Source of the DNA: Brasilonema angustatum HA4187-MV1
GTDB lineage: Bacteria > Cyanobacteriota > Cyanobacteriia > Cyanobacteriales > Nostocaceae
Reading direction: 5' to 3'
NCBI GenBank assembly: GCA_019359695.1
Contig: JAHHGV010000011.1
Span: 62,001 to 126,000, forward strand
Length of the DNA stretch: 64,000 nucleotides
The position numbers were made by a program, and so were the translations under genes. Below the pieces are notes generated by a model that was not told where the DNA came from, made no database searches, and saw only the letters and a program-made list of their open reading frames with translations. Shown in pieces: positions 43,269-51,728 of the stretch (position 1 is its first letter; each line of letters opens with the position of its first letter).

Positions 43269-44306
43269 ATGACTGATTCAAAAGTTAAAGTGTTGGCGAG
43301 TGTGGCGATCGCACTTTTAGGATTTGGCTGTATTTGGTATTTGGAATCTTCGCCTGCTGCTACTACTAGTGCATCTTCTCACGAGAGTGAACCTCAAACA
43401 ACACCCTTGGAAAAATTTTCTGAAGCATTTACCCTTCGCGGACACTCAGACTCAATTTTAGCTGTTGCTGTTAGCCCTGATGGACACACTCTTGTCAGTG
43501 TCAGTGGAGACAAGACTATCAAACTGTGGAATCTGGATACAGGCAAGGAAATCCGGACTCTAGTAGGGCATTCTGATTGGGTGAATTCAGTTGCATTTAG
43601 TCCTGATGGAAAGACTCTTGTAAGTGCAAGTACTGACCGAACTATCAAAGTGTGGAATGTGGATACAGGAAAAGAAATCCGGACTCTGACTGGACATTTA
43701 GCTTCAGTTCAAACTGTTGCTATTAGCCCTGATGGTTCAATACTTGCTAGTGGTAGTTGGGATCAAACTATTAAATTGTGGAAATTGGCTACCGGTAAAA
43801 TCATTCGTACGCTCAAAAGTAGTTGTGACGTAGTTAACACCGTTGCGTTTAGCCCAAATGGAAAGACTCTTGCTAGTGGTAACTATTTTGACAGCAGCAT
43901 TAATTTATGGGATGTAGCCACAGGAAAAGAAACTAAAACCCTCAGAGGTCACTCTGAGGCTGTTTCCTCTCTCACCTTCAGCCCAGATGGAAAAACCCTC
44001 ATAAGTGGTAGTTGGGACAAGACAATCAAATTGTGGGAAATCGCTACACAAAAAGAAATCAACACCCTTGCAGGACATGCTAGTAAGGTTTTATCTGTCG
44101 CTATCAGCCCAGATGGGAAAACCATTGCCAGCAGTAGTTGGGACAAAACTATTAAACTTTGGAATGTAGCCATGGGAAACCAAATAGCCACCTTGACGGG
44201 GCATACCAACAGAGTTTGGTCTGTAGCGTTTAGTCCAGATGGTAAGACCCTTGTTAGTGGTAGTTTTGATAAGACGATTAAGGTTTGGCACTTTGCGTCA
44301 AGATGA
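43269..44306 (+). CDS. Membrane-anchored seven-bladed WD40 protein
   Basis: 345 aa from ATG 43269 (MTDSKVKVLASVAIALLGFG); a GTG two codons earlier is possible. One N-terminal helix, a Ser/Thr/Pro-rich linker, then seven WD40 blades (GHSDSILAVAVSPDG to GHTNRVWSVAFSPDG) that fill one propeller. No kinase or other catalytic domain. Blades are close to those of the kinase upstream, so it probably arose by duplication of the kinase's sensor half. The gap 42946-43268 between them shows no gene. Function: likely a protein-binding scaffold on the outer face of the membrane; inferred. Confidence 0.88.
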   Translation: MTDSKVKVLASVAIALLGFGCIWYLESSPAATTSASSHESEPQTTPLEKFSEAFTLRGHSDSILAVAVSPDGHTLVSVSGDKTIKLWNLDTGKEIRTLVGHSDWVNSVAFSPDGKTLVSASTDRTIKVWNVDTGKEIRTLTGHLASVQTVAISPDGSILASGSWDQTIKLWKLATGKIIRTLKSSCDVVNTVAFSPNGKTLASGNYFDSSINLWDVATGKETKTLRGHSEAVSSLTFSPDGKTLISGSWDKTIKLWEIATQKEINTLAGHASKVLSVAISPDGKTIASSSWDKTIKLWNVAMGNQIATLTGHTNRVWSVAFSPDGKTLVSGSFDKTIKVWHFASR

Positions 44307-44365
44307 TGAATCACTGGAGTTTACACTAAATGCAAGCACTCGCAACATAACACCTAGAGACTCAG

Positions 44366-44403
44366 TCGATTTTGGATTTTAGATTTTAGATTTTAGATTT
44401 TGG
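44366..44403. repeat. STRR heptamers (GATTTTA)
   Basis: Five consecutive GATTTTA/GATTTTG heptamers after the WD40 gene. Noncoding. Confidence 0.85.
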
Positions 44404-44726
44404 ATTAGTTCGACAGGATTTATCCGGGGGCTTCTACCCTGTGCGGAATTAACGGTCACGGAGAAAAAGTTATAGTATGTGAAAAAACAAAAAGTATGTG
44501 CACTACTGCAAGCACAAACAACGAACTCAGTCAGATATTGTTCGCAAAAGCTTATTAACGCTTTGTTTGATTGCCAATAAATTAGTCGCCTCGTGTTACC
44601 TCCCAGAAAATTTGCACTACGTACCCGTTCATTTGGGAGTTCCACTTTTTTAGCCTGTATATTTAGCTTTGGACTAGCTTTGGGTAAGTATTACACAATG
44701 GTTCCAATTACTCTACATAAAACTAT

Positions 44727-44916
44727 CCGCTCTAGTTTTAGGTCAGTTGACCTAGAACTAGAGCGGTGTAGCGGGTCTTCAAGTTGCAACCAGACTGCCG
44801 GAAGGGACTCCAAGCTAGCCTAGCCAATTAGTTAATCTAAGTCTTAATTAAAGACTAGAGCTAACTGCTAGAGAACAGCCCCGGCACACAGCCGGCTAAC
44901 TGCAACTTGATGACCC
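44727..44916. ncRNA. Candidate structured RNA or regulatory leader
   Basis: A perfect-looking hairpin at 44727-44766 (CCGCTCTAGTT ... AACTAGAGCGG) is followed by a long-range stem: GGGTCTTCAAGTTGCA (44773-44788) pairs with TGCAACTTGATGACCC (44901-44916), 15 of 16 positions. Inside sits a further hairpin, AGTTAATCTAAGTCTT with AAAGACTAGAGCTAACT (about 44830-44866), and GCCGG/CCGGC pairs. A closing stem, an inner bulge and an apical hairpin would suit a 6S-like or leader RNA, but I match no known family and cannot tell the strand. The rest of 44307-45077 holds no other supported gene except the small ORF on the minus strand. Confidence 0.4.
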
Positions 44917-44939
44917 ATAATTGTACTACTTTCTATCAT
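44868..44939 (-). CDS. Small ORF (23 aa) with ideal Shine-Dalgarno, possible leader peptide
   Basis: The minus strand reads AAGGAGGTGATGCCC immediately before ATG 44939, almost the full complement of the 16S rRNA tail with 8-base spacing, which is rare for chance ORFs. It encodes MIESSTIMGHQVAVSRLCAG then AVL and stops at TAG. The coding region overlaps the 3' arm of the long stem, as expected if translation were to open or close a structure. No family recognised; could be a leader peptide or a regulatory micro-protein. Confidence 0.4.
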   Translation of the reverse strand: MIESSTIMGHQVAVSRLCAGAVL

Positions 44940-45077
44940 GGGCATCACCTCCTTGTTGCCTAAGCGGTCTTAGTATCAAAAAGGCGGAGTTTTTAGCTCC
45001 GGGTTATTCACCTTTATTCAATATAACACAACTTTCTCCCACAATGAAAATATCCTTGATTCTTTATCTAAATTTCA

Positions 45078-46325
45078 ATGATAAAATCCGACAGATCTTC
45101 CAACCAGATTCCTGAAACAGCCCTCTCGGTCGCTGGTTTAACTGATTACATCCGCTTTTTATTAGAACAAGACGAACAATTGCAACGAGTTTGGGTGACT
45201 GGAGAAGTTTCCAGCGCCAGCCAGCATCGCAGTGGGTTATTTTTTACGCTACAAGATCCTGATGGTGGTGCTGCAATTAAGTGTGTGGTGTGGAATAGTC
45301 AATTGACAAAACTGGCACAAATGCCTGTTCGAGGTGAGCAGTTAATTATTTTAGGTAGTATAAGGCTTTATCCTCAAAGGGGAGAGTATCAGCTTTCTGT
45401 TTGGCAAGCTTTGCCAGCTGGCGTTGGTTTACAAGCGCTACGTTATCAGCAACTGCGAAAACGGTTGCAGGCTGAGGGGTTATTTGATTCCCAAACAAAG
45501 CGATCGCTTCCTCATAATCCCCAAACAATCGCTGTTGTCACCTCACCCACGGCTGCTGCTTGGGGCGATATTCAAAAAACTCTCAAACAAAGGTATCCTG
45601 GTTTATACGTTCTCTTTTCTCCTGCTACAGTCCAAGGTGAGCAAGCCCCAGAATCTATAGTGAATGCTATTCGACGAGTGGAGATGGATGGACGTGCTGA
45701 GGTGCTACTTTTAGCAAGGGGTGGTGGTGCAGTTGAGGAATTAGCTTGCTTTAATGATGAACGAGTCGTGCGAGCAGTTGCTTGTTGTTCCATTCCGGTA
45801 ATTACTGGGATTGGTCATCAAAGGGATGAGTCTTTGGTAGATTTAGTGGCAGATGCTGCAGTGCATACACCGACAGCTGCGGCGGAGTTGGTTGTTCCAG
45901 CACTGGCAGAATTATATACTCAGCATCAGCAACGAGTTGTTGCTTTACACCAAAGCGTGTCTTTTTGTTTGGAAACAGCACAAAACAAACTGCAAGAAAA
46001 GCGAAACCGTCTGCGGCGCTTACGGTTAGATCGACAAGTGCAGCAGGAAATACAGGAACTCAGTTGGAAGCGTCAGCAATTGGTGCGTGCGACAACAACG
46101 CAATTACACCAAGCAACGCAGCATATAGAAATGTTGCGCCAAAAGTTAACTACTCTTGATCCTAAAGCTGTTTTACAACGTGGTTATGCGGTGGTGCGTC
46201 AGCAAAATGGTGCGATCGCTCGTTCTGCTGCTGAGTTAAGTGTGGGAGAGGAGTTGTTGGTTCAGTTGGGTCAAGGTGATATTAAAGTTAAAGTTACGGA
46301 AAAACCAGGAACAGTTAACAATTAA
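45078..46325 (+). CDS. xseA: Exodeoxyribonuclease VII large subunit
   Basis: 415 aa. N-terminal OB-fold (VWVTGEVSSASQHRSGLFFT, LQDPDGGAAIKCVVW), the catalytic core (IAVVTSPTAAAWGDIQKTLK, LLLARGGGAVEELACFNDER, GIGHQRDESLVDLVADAAVH, TPTAAAELVVP) and a long coiled-coil C-terminus that carries XseB subunits. With XseB it degrades single-stranded DNA from both ends to oligonucleotides in repair. xseB is downstream at 47087 but a TMEM175-type gene lies between. Start ATG 45078 gives the normal N-terminus. Confidence 0.96.
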   Translation: MIKSDRSSNQIPETALSVAGLTDYIRFLLEQDEQLQRVWVTGEVSSASQHRSGLFFTLQDPDGGAAIKCVVWNSQLTKLAQMPVRGEQLIILGSIRLYPQRGEYQLSVWQALPAGVGLQALRYQQLRKRLQAEGLFDSQTKRSLPHNPQTIAVVTSPTAAAWGDIQKTLKQRYPGLYVLFSPATVQGEQAPESIVNAIRRVEMDGRAEVLLLARGGGAVEELACFNDERVVRAVACCSIPVITGIGHQRDESLVDLVADAAVHTPTAAAELVVPALAELYTQHQQRVVALHQSVSFCLETAQNKLQEKRNRLRRLRLDRQVQQEIQELSWKRQQLVRATTTQLHQATQHIEMLRQKLTTLDPKAVLQRGYAVVRQQNGAIARSAAELSVGEELLVQLGQGDIKVKVTEKPGTVNN

Positions 46326-46431
46326 ATTTTGAGCTTAGTAGCGTATTGATGAAAGCAGCAAAACACGTCGTATTTCACTCTGGAAGTTCTGTTGGTTTGG
46401 AAATGTAAGCACAAAAGGAGGGCGTACACAG

Positions 46432-47007
46432 ATGGGGAAAGGGAGGTTAGAAGCATTCAGCGATGGCGTGATAGCCATCTTGATCACCATTATGGTGTTG
46501 GAAATGAAAGTGCCGCATGGGTATGATTTAAAGGCGTTGCGTCCGCTGATCCCGGTATTTTTAAGCTATGTGCTTAGTTTTATTTATCTTGGCATTTATT
46601 GGAACAACCATCATCACCTGTTACAGGCAGTCAGACATGTAAATGGTTCTATCCTTTGGGCTAATCTGCATCTGCTGTTCTGGTTGTCGCTAATTCCTTT
46701 TGTCACTGGGTGGATGGGCGAGAACCATTTCGCCGCTATACCAGTTGCCCTTTATGGTACGGTATTGTTGTTTGCTGCGTTAGCTTACATAATTTTGACC
46801 CGTACTCTGATTGGTCATCATGGCAGAGATTCCACTTTGGCGATCGCACTCGGTCGAGACTTGAAGGGCAAAGTATCACTAGTGTTTTATGCCCTGGCAA
46901 TTCCACTTGCTTTTGTCAATTCATGGTTTGCCTGTTTGTTATACATTCTAGTCGCAGTCATGTGGCTCATTCCCGACCGTCGTATTGAGAAGACTCTGAT
47001 TCCCTGA
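46432..47007 (+). CDS. TMEM175/DUF1211-type potassium channel
   Basis: 191 aa, six hydrophobic segments. It starts [20 protein letters not shown] with the family-defining RxxxFSD motif in helix 1. Bacterial TMEM175 proteins are single-repeat, tetrameric potassium-leak channels. An AGGAGGG lies about 10 bp before ATG 46432. It sits between xseA and xseB on the same strand (106 bp after the first, 79 bp before the second), so it has probably been inserted into the xse operon; a functional link with DNA repair is not implied. Confidence 0.9.
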   Translation: MGKGRLEAFSDGVIAILITIMVLEMKVPHGYDLKALRPLIPVFLSYVLSFIYLGIYWNNHHHLLQAVRHVNGSILWANLHLLFWLSLIPFVTGWMGENHFAAIPVALYGTVLLFAALAYIILTRTLIGHHGRDSTLAIALGRDLKGKVSLVFYALAIPLAFVNSWFACLLYILVAVMWLIPDRRIEKTLIP

Positions 47008-47086
47008 AGAGTGCAATCGCCCCAAAGGGGCGGGCGCTCTGCGCCATTGCCATCGCCACAATAGAAAGAGGATGCGGAGAGTTTTT

Positions 47087-47287
47087 ATGAATCAAGGTTG
47101 GAATTACGAAGCTAAAGTTGCTGAAATACAGAGAATTATTGCTCGCATTGAGACGGGTGATTTGGAATTAGAAGAAGTGTTTGAGCAATTTGCAGCGGCT
47201 GTTGAGTCTTTGCGCCAATGTGAGGGTTTTTTGCAGGATCGACAGCAAAAGGTGGATTTGTTAATTGAAACTTTGAAGGATGAATAG
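47087..47287 (+). CDS. xseB: Exodeoxyribonuclease VII small subunit
   Basis: 66 aa from ATG 47087 ([20 protein letters not shown]); a start at 47072 would only add five residues. It has the family helical hairpin ([40 protein letters not shown]). XseB subunits wrap the XseA coiled coil and are needed for nuclease activity. Downstream 47288-47489 is AT-rich and empty. Confidence 0.94.
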   Translation: MNQGWNYEAKVAEIQRIIARIETGDLELEEVFEQFAAAVESLRQCEGFLQDRQQKVDLLIETLKDE

Positions 47288-47489
47288 TTCTTTGTTGTGT
47301 GTTTTTAATAATTATTACTAAAAACTAACGACTTTCTATATCTTTTTAAGTGAGTTTTACAAACTTTTATTTCTGAAATCATTGCCTACAGGTAGTTTGG
47401 AAAATTAGCTGTTCATAAAACTACTGGACTTATTGAGAATAAAGTTAATGAAATGTTAATTAGGTCAATTGTTGACTTGATTCTCAACT

Positions 47490-47825
47490 ATGCGGAAAGT
47501 TGATCGTTACCTTAATTTCAAAAAACTTTGCCTCATAAGCGTTTTGGCTCCCGATTCTCGTCGAACTCACGTACTATTACCTTGGGGAACGGCACGAGCA
47601 GACTGAAAAAATCGTGCTGAGGTATTAGGTAGCACCACCGAAGATGATCCAGTGCAAAACTTAATCCGAAGTTTGCTAACTTGGCGCACTATCTTACCTC
47701 GTTTGACCAGTGACGAGGTGACTGAAGCATTTGTTAAACAAAGTGCTGAGGCGTGGGTGTTGCGAACTCATCAGGTTGGTGGTTTCGATCCTGATACTGA
47801 ACCTGTTGCTTTGATGACGCTGTAG
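47490..47825 (+). pseudogene. Unidentified small gene interrupted by in-frame TGA
   Basis: From ATG 47490 the frame reads MRKVDRYLNFKKLCLISVLA...VLLPWGTARAD, then TGA at 47604-47606, then continues in the same frame as KNRAEVLGSTTEDDPVQNLI, RSLLTWRTILPRLTSDEV and FDPDTEPVALMTL to TAG at 47823. Both parts have protein-like composition, and the total is 111 codons. I do not recognise the family. Its upstream neighbour xseB is 200 bp away. Alternatives: two unrelated short frames, or TGA readthrough. Confidence 0.45.
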
Positions 47826-47925
47826 TTGAATTTCTAAAAAATTAACTTGTCCTAAACCAAACGAGTATAAATCGTGAACTGCTACTGAATTCGCCCAGAT
47901 GCAACATCCGAGCCACTGCTATTTA

Positions 47926-48498
47926 CTATTGATCTAACCAGTTAAGCAGCCCAAGTGAAGTCATACTTCCGAAAAAGTGAGCACCAATCAGGTTGACGTT
48001 TGTCAAAACTACAAAAAGATCTAGGGGACGAATGACATTTTCAGGTCTATAGACTGCCACTCCTTGAGGCAGAGCTAGCGATTTCGATAGTACAGCAATA
48101 ACGGTCACTTCAGATGCCAGAAAAGCTAACAATAGCCCTATCAAACTGACAATTAACCCAGTTTGTAATACTTGAATTACGTCCTCTTTCTTTGGATATA
48201 ATTCACGATTAGGTGACTGTAAAAGTTTGTCTAAACGCCTATAGCGGAAAACCCAATAAAGCCTGAAACACAGCACTAAAATTCCAATAATACCTAAAAA
48301 GACTCCAAACCCCATGACCGAATTAGTCGTTGTTTGGACAGTGGAACTACGGCTAAATATAGCTAACAACAAAGCCAAGCTAGAAACAGCGCCTAGTGCT
48401 AACTGTACCCAGAAGCTAATCGGTCTTACTACGCCGAAGGTGGCTGCAAATCGTTGTTTAGTCGGTGCAGGTAGGTATGAATTTAAGTCATTTGACAT
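47926..48498 (-). CDS. DUF3611 family membrane protein
   Basis: 190 aa from ATG 48498 (MSNDLNSYLPAPTKQRFAAT); AAGGAG stands 7 bp before it, while the ATG six bases earlier is too close. Four hydrophobic segments, including FWVQLALGAVSSLALLLAIF and VFLGIIGILVLCFRLYWVF, and a C-terminal NVNLIGAHFFGSMTSLGLLN. The family is restricted to cyanobacteria and plants/algae (chloroplast); function unknown, though a link to the plastid/thylakoid membrane is likely. Single gene, with no operon neighbours. Confidence 0.85.
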   Translation of the reverse strand: MSNDLNSYLPAPTKQRFAATFGVVRPISFWVQLALGAVSSLALLLAIFSRSSTVQTTTNSVMGFGVFLGIIGILVLCFRLYWVFRYRRLDKLLQSPNRELYPKKEDVIQVLQTGLIVSLIGLLLAFLASEVTVIAVLSKSLALPQGVAVYRPENVIRPLDLFVVLTNVNLIGAHFFGSMTSLGLLNWLDQ

Positions 48499-48863
48499 AT
48501 TCATTCTCCTTAAATTTAGTAGGCAAAAGTGGAAAGCTAGTATTTATTCAAAAAATATAGGTTAAAAACTTGATAAATATATAGTTTGCTAACAGCCAAT
48601 GCAGCGCATCCTGTCTAGGTATCAAATATTAACCTAAGTTAAGTCAGTCTATAGAAGGATGTAGCGAGCAGACATTTTTTTATAGTAGGTAGTAATCAAT
48701 TTAGACAGCAGACACGCGATGCCAATCTGAAGGCGCTCGCGGTCACCTTCGGGTTCATCGACCAAACGATCAGTAACACTGAGGGCGCGAAACGGTAGTC
48801 TGACCCAACGGGAAGGGAGCCAGACCATGATCCGCAACACAATTTATCCGAGATTTCGTCCCT

Positions 48864-49087
48864 TCAGCAGACAAGAGAGAAGTTGCCAATTTCATCTTGG
48901 TCTGGCAGTCGGGGAATTTTCACTTGTTTGTTAGCTTCAATCGCAAGTCCTAACAAGGTTTTGAGGGTGTGAAGAGGATTGCGCTTAGCAGCCAAGCCAT
49001 GTAGAAACAGCAAAGATGGTCGTCGCCACTTTAAAAAGCTCCGATATTGTACGATTTTATACAGATACTCAAGAAAGTCGTGCTTTT
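48864..49087 (-). pseudogene. Unidentified C-terminal ORF fragment
   Basis: A startless frame of about 74 codons follows an in-frame TAA near 49088 and reads KKHDFLEYLYKIVQYRSFLK, WRRPSLLFLHGLAAKRNPLH and DEIGNFSLVC, ending in TGA at 48866-48864. Protein-like but unknown; probably the end of a decayed gene. The rest of the 758-bp gap (48499-49256) has a weak minus-strand frame (48649-48840) rich in Arg and Leu that I cannot support. Confidence 0.3.
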
Positions 49088-49256
49088 TTTATTCTCTGAT
49101 TATATAAAATTCAGAACCTGTAAATCGTTTCGGTTTATCCAATCTCGGTTTGAGCACAACTGGTCAACTTGCCTATTGAAATCTAAAAACAGATGAGATT
49201 GGTACCAAATCAGCATAAACTTTTTTTTGGTGGTAAAGCTAACAAAAGAGGTTGCT

Positions 49257-50006
49257 GTGGCTAAATTCCTATTCGTAACTGATTTAGACAATACTCTTGT
49301 AGGTGACGACAACGCGCTGCTTGAACTGAAGGATCGCCTAGAACAGTCACGCCAAGAGTACGGTAGTAAGATTGTTTATGCCACAGGGCGATCGCCCGTT
49401 CTTTACCAACAGATCAAAGATGAAAAAAATCTTTTAGAACCCGATGCCCTGATTCTATCTGTAGGAACAGAAATTTATCTTGACGGCAGTGATACTCCTG
49501 ATTCAGAATGGTCAGAAAAAATTTCATCAGGTTGGAACCGTGACATTATAGTGTCAACGACGACTGCTTTTCCTGAGTTAGTTCCGCAACCTGACTCAGA
49601 ACAGGGTTCTTTCAAGGTGAGTTTTTTCCTTCAAGAAGACTCAGCAGCAAAGGTTTTACCCCAACTGGAGTCAGAGTTGCAAAAATCTGGTTTAGACGTA
49701 AATTTAATCTATAGTAGCGGTATAGACCTTGACATTGTACCTTCTGGAAGCGATAAAGGACAGGCAGTACAGTTTCTCCGCCAAAAGTGGAAATTTGTAG
49801 CAGAGGTAACGGTTGTTTGTGGCGATTCTGGTAATGATATTGCTTTATTCTCTGTTGGCAGTGAAAGAGGAATTATTGTCGGAAATGCTCGCCCAGAGCT
49901 ACTCCAATGGTATAACCAACATCCTGCCGACTATCGTTACCTGGCAACAAATTTTTGTGCCGGTGGAATACTGGAAGGTTTAAAACACTTTGGTTTCTTA
50001 GAATGA
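49257..50006 (+). CDS. Sucrose-phosphate phosphatase
   Basis: 249 aa from GTG 49257, six bases after AGAGG; the TTG at 49227 would add ten residues without a ribosome site. HAD-superfamily fold of the SPP type: nucleophile Asp in [57 protein letters not shown], and the metal motif [13 protein letters not shown] removes phosphate from sucrose-6-phosphate, the last step of sucrose synthesis, important for osmotic balance and diazotrophic filaments. It overlaps ruvA by an ATGA, so the two are translationally coupled. Confidence 0.92.
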   Translation: MAKFLFVTDLDNTLVGDDNALLELKDRLEQSRQEYGSKIVYATGRSPVLYQQIKDEKNLLEPDALILSVGTEIYLDGSDTPDSEWSEKISSGWNRDIIVSTTTAFPELVPQPDSEQGSFKVSFFLQEDSAAKVLPQLESELQKSGLDVNLIYSSGIDLDIVPSGSDKGQAVQFLRQKWKFVAEVTVVCGDSGNDIALFSVGSERGIIVGNARPELLQWYNQHPADYRYLATNFCAGGILEGLKHFGFLE

Positions 50007-50638
50007 TTAGCTATCTCAAAGGCATTGTTGCTGCTATCCAAAACAATAGTGTTCACCGCCATACTCTGACTCTGGAAGTCAATGGTATTGGGTATGATTT
50101 GCAAATCCCTGCACGACTGGCACAGCAGTTGCCAAATACTGGAGGTGAAGTGCAGATTTTTACCCATTATCAAATTCGAGAAGAGGTACCATTGCTTTAT
50201 GGCTTTGGTTCACCGGGGGAACGAGATGTGTTTCGCCACTTGTTAGGTGTTAGTGGTGTTGGTGCAGCTATAGCGATCGCCCTGTTGGACACTTTGGAAT
50301 TGCCAGAATTAGTGCAGACGATTATCACAGGTAATATTCAATTACTTATTCAAGCCCCTGGTGTTGGCAAAAAAACCGCAGAACGCATCTGTTTGGAACT
50401 CAAAGGCAAGTTAGTAGAGTGGCGTAAGACAGCAGGCTTCTTCGTCGCTACAGGCGGTCCAGCACCAGGTATTATCGAAGAAGTACAAATGACTCTCCTA
50501 GCATTGGGTTACACTGCCAATGAGGTGAGTCATGCCTTGCATGTCGTCAGTGAAGATATTGGACTTCCTAAAGATGCTTATGTGGAAGAGTGGATTAAAC
50601 AGGCGATCGCTCATCTAAGCACTGAATATAGTCAGTAG
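50003..50638 (+). CDS. ruvA: Holliday junction helicase subunit RuvA
   Basis: 211 aa from ATG 50003 ([20 protein letters not shown]), which overlaps the SPP stop (ATGA). Domain I OB-fold ([17 protein letters not shown]), domain II with two helix-hairpin-helix motifs ([20 protein letters not shown] and [20 protein letters not shown]), and domain III ([16 protein letters not shown]) that touches RuvB. RuvA tetramers hold Holliday junctions for RuvB-driven branch migration. No ruvB or ruvC nearby, as usual in cyanobacteria. Confidence 0.96.
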   Translation: MISYLKGIVAAIQNNSVHRHTLTLEVNGIGYDLQIPARLAQQLPNTGGEVQIFTHYQIREEVPLLYGFGSPGERDVFRHLLGVSGVGAAIAIALLDTLELPELVQTIITGNIQLLIQAPGVGKKTAERICLELKGKLVEWRKTAGFFVATGGPAPGIIEEVQMTLLALGYTANEVSHALHVVSEDIGLPKDAYVEEWIKQAIAHLSTEYSQ

Positions 50639-50710
50639 TAGCCAACAGTATAAGAACATTTGTACTCTCTTATTATCAGGAGTATGCTGTAGAAATGATG
50701 GACAATCCTG

Positions 50711-50866
50711 ATGCACACACCTGAGATTTGGACAGATTATGTCTGGACAGAAGATGAAACTGAAGCATACAGGAAATGCCAAGCCAAGGCTGAAGAAGCT
50801 ACAGCCAATGGTGGAACGCCAGTAAAATTAGTAGCCATCATGAACTGCATACACCAGAACACATGA
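50711..50866 (+). CDS. Small hypothetical ORF
   Basis: 51 aa, MHTPEIWTDYVWTEDETEAY then RKCQAKAEEATANGGTPVKL, ending in HQNT. The acidic, helical composition is protein-like, and the ATG follows GGAC 8-10 bp upstream. It may be a shortened conserved small protein. No family recognised. Confidence 0.35.
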   Translation: MHTPEIWTDYVWTEDETEAYRKCQAKAEEATANGGTPVKLVAIMNCIHQNT

Positions 50867-50973
50867 AAATTCATCTTTTCTTCTGAGTTCTGAGTTCTAT
50901 ATAATAAGGCGATATTCTGTAGGAGTGTCTGTCGCCATTGCATAGCGTGACAAAAGAAACTCGCATATAAACC

Positions 50974-51213
50974 ATGAATGTACAACTTGTTAACTCCCTG
51001 GTGGAAGCGGTACTAAACCTCTCCCCCGAAGAGCAAAAACTATTTCAACAAAAGCTTAGTAACAAGCATTTAACGTTACGAACCAGTAAACCTCAAACAC
51101 CAGAAGAGAGATTATTACTTTGGCACGAATGGATAGATACAGCTCCAAAAAGCTATGCTAACCTCTGTGATGAAGCTCTGCAGCGAGAAAATATCTACGA
51201 TGATGAAGTATGA
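50974..51213 (+). CDS. Antitoxin-like protein preceding a broken PIN toxin
   Basis: 79 aa, MNVQLVNSLVEAVLNLSPEE, helical throughout and ending ALQRENIYDDEV. This small acidic protein type precedes VapC-like PIN toxins in cyanobacteria, and indeed the next frame overlaps by ATGA (ATG 51210, TGA 51211-51213). It lacks a recognisable DNA-binding fold in what I can see. The antitoxin appears whole although its toxin is truncated. Confidence 0.6.
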   Translation: MNVQLVNSLVEAVLNLSPEEQKLFQQKLSNKHLTLRTSKPQTPEERLLLWHEWIDTAPKSYANLCDEALQRENIYDDEV

Positions 51214-51332
51214 CCTATTATTTGTTAGATACTAATATCCTGTTACGCTCCAGGGATATAGCTTCACCCAATTACAATCTTGTTGATAGATTCCAAAGCT
51301 ATAATTGGGATACAAAGCATACGCTCATATAG
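51210..51332 (+). pseudogene. Truncated PIN-domain (VapC-like) toxin
   Basis: MTYYLLDTNILLRSRDIASP is an exact PIN-domain N-terminus with the first catalytic Asp (LLDTN). After NYNLVD the frame departs from the family and stops at codon 41 (TAG 51330-51332). The remaining three acidic residues of the active site are absent. Start overlaps the upstream gene's stop, confirming the original toxin-antitoxin arrangement. Confidence 0.7.
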
Positions 51333-51345
51333 TGCAAAAGCGCCA

Positions 51346-51726
51346 ATGGCAGAATTAACGATTCACATTCCTGATGAACTGCTATCACGTTTGGAACCTC
51401 TGCAAAATCGTTTACCCGAATTGCTTTGGCGATTGTTAGATATTGCTAATTTACCAACAAATTCAAAAGCGACAGCTAAAACGGAGTCTACAGATATTCC
51501 CGCAGTTTATCAAGAAGTTCTTGATTTTTTAATTCAGCGTCCAACACTAGAAGAAATTATTACTTTTAAAGTTTCACTAATAGCGCAAACGCGGTTGTCA
51601 GAATTATTAGAAAAAAACCGCTCTGCAACACTAAGTCCAATGGAATCAGCTGAGTTAGATGTTTACGAGCAATTAGAGCATATGATGATTTTATTAAAGG
51701 CACGAGCTTCCCGTCGCGATGAGTAA
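51346..51726 (+). CDS. Hypothetical partner of the HNH endonuclease
   Basis: 126 aa from ATG 51346 (MAELTIHIPDELLSRLEPLQ); earlier starts in the frame lie inside the PIN relic. The N-terminus looks like a short ribbon-helix-helix-like segment (LTIHIPDELLSRL), followed by a linker (PTNSKATAKTESTDIPAVYQ) and a helical C-terminus (SPMESAELDVYEQLEHMMIL). Two bases separate its stop from the ATG of the HNH gene, so they form one operon. It could be an antitoxin or DNA-binding partner for the nuclease; inferred from arrangement. Confidence 0.65.
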   Translation: MAELTIHIPDELLSRLEPLQNRLPELLWRLLDIANLPTNSKATAKTESTDIPAVYQEVLDFLIQRPTLEEIITFKVSLIAQTRLSELLEKNRSATLSPMESAELDVYEQLEHMMILLKARASRRDE

Positions 51727-51728
51727 AC

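Noticed and set aside
44379-44645. 88-codon minus-strand ORF upstream of xseA
   Set aside because: Composition is odd (Phe/Cys/Ser-rich), runs into the GATTTTA repeat at its end, and shows no ribosome site.
48649-48840. 63-codon minus-strand ORF
   Set aside because: No family and no start context; kept only as a remark in the neighbouring fragment.
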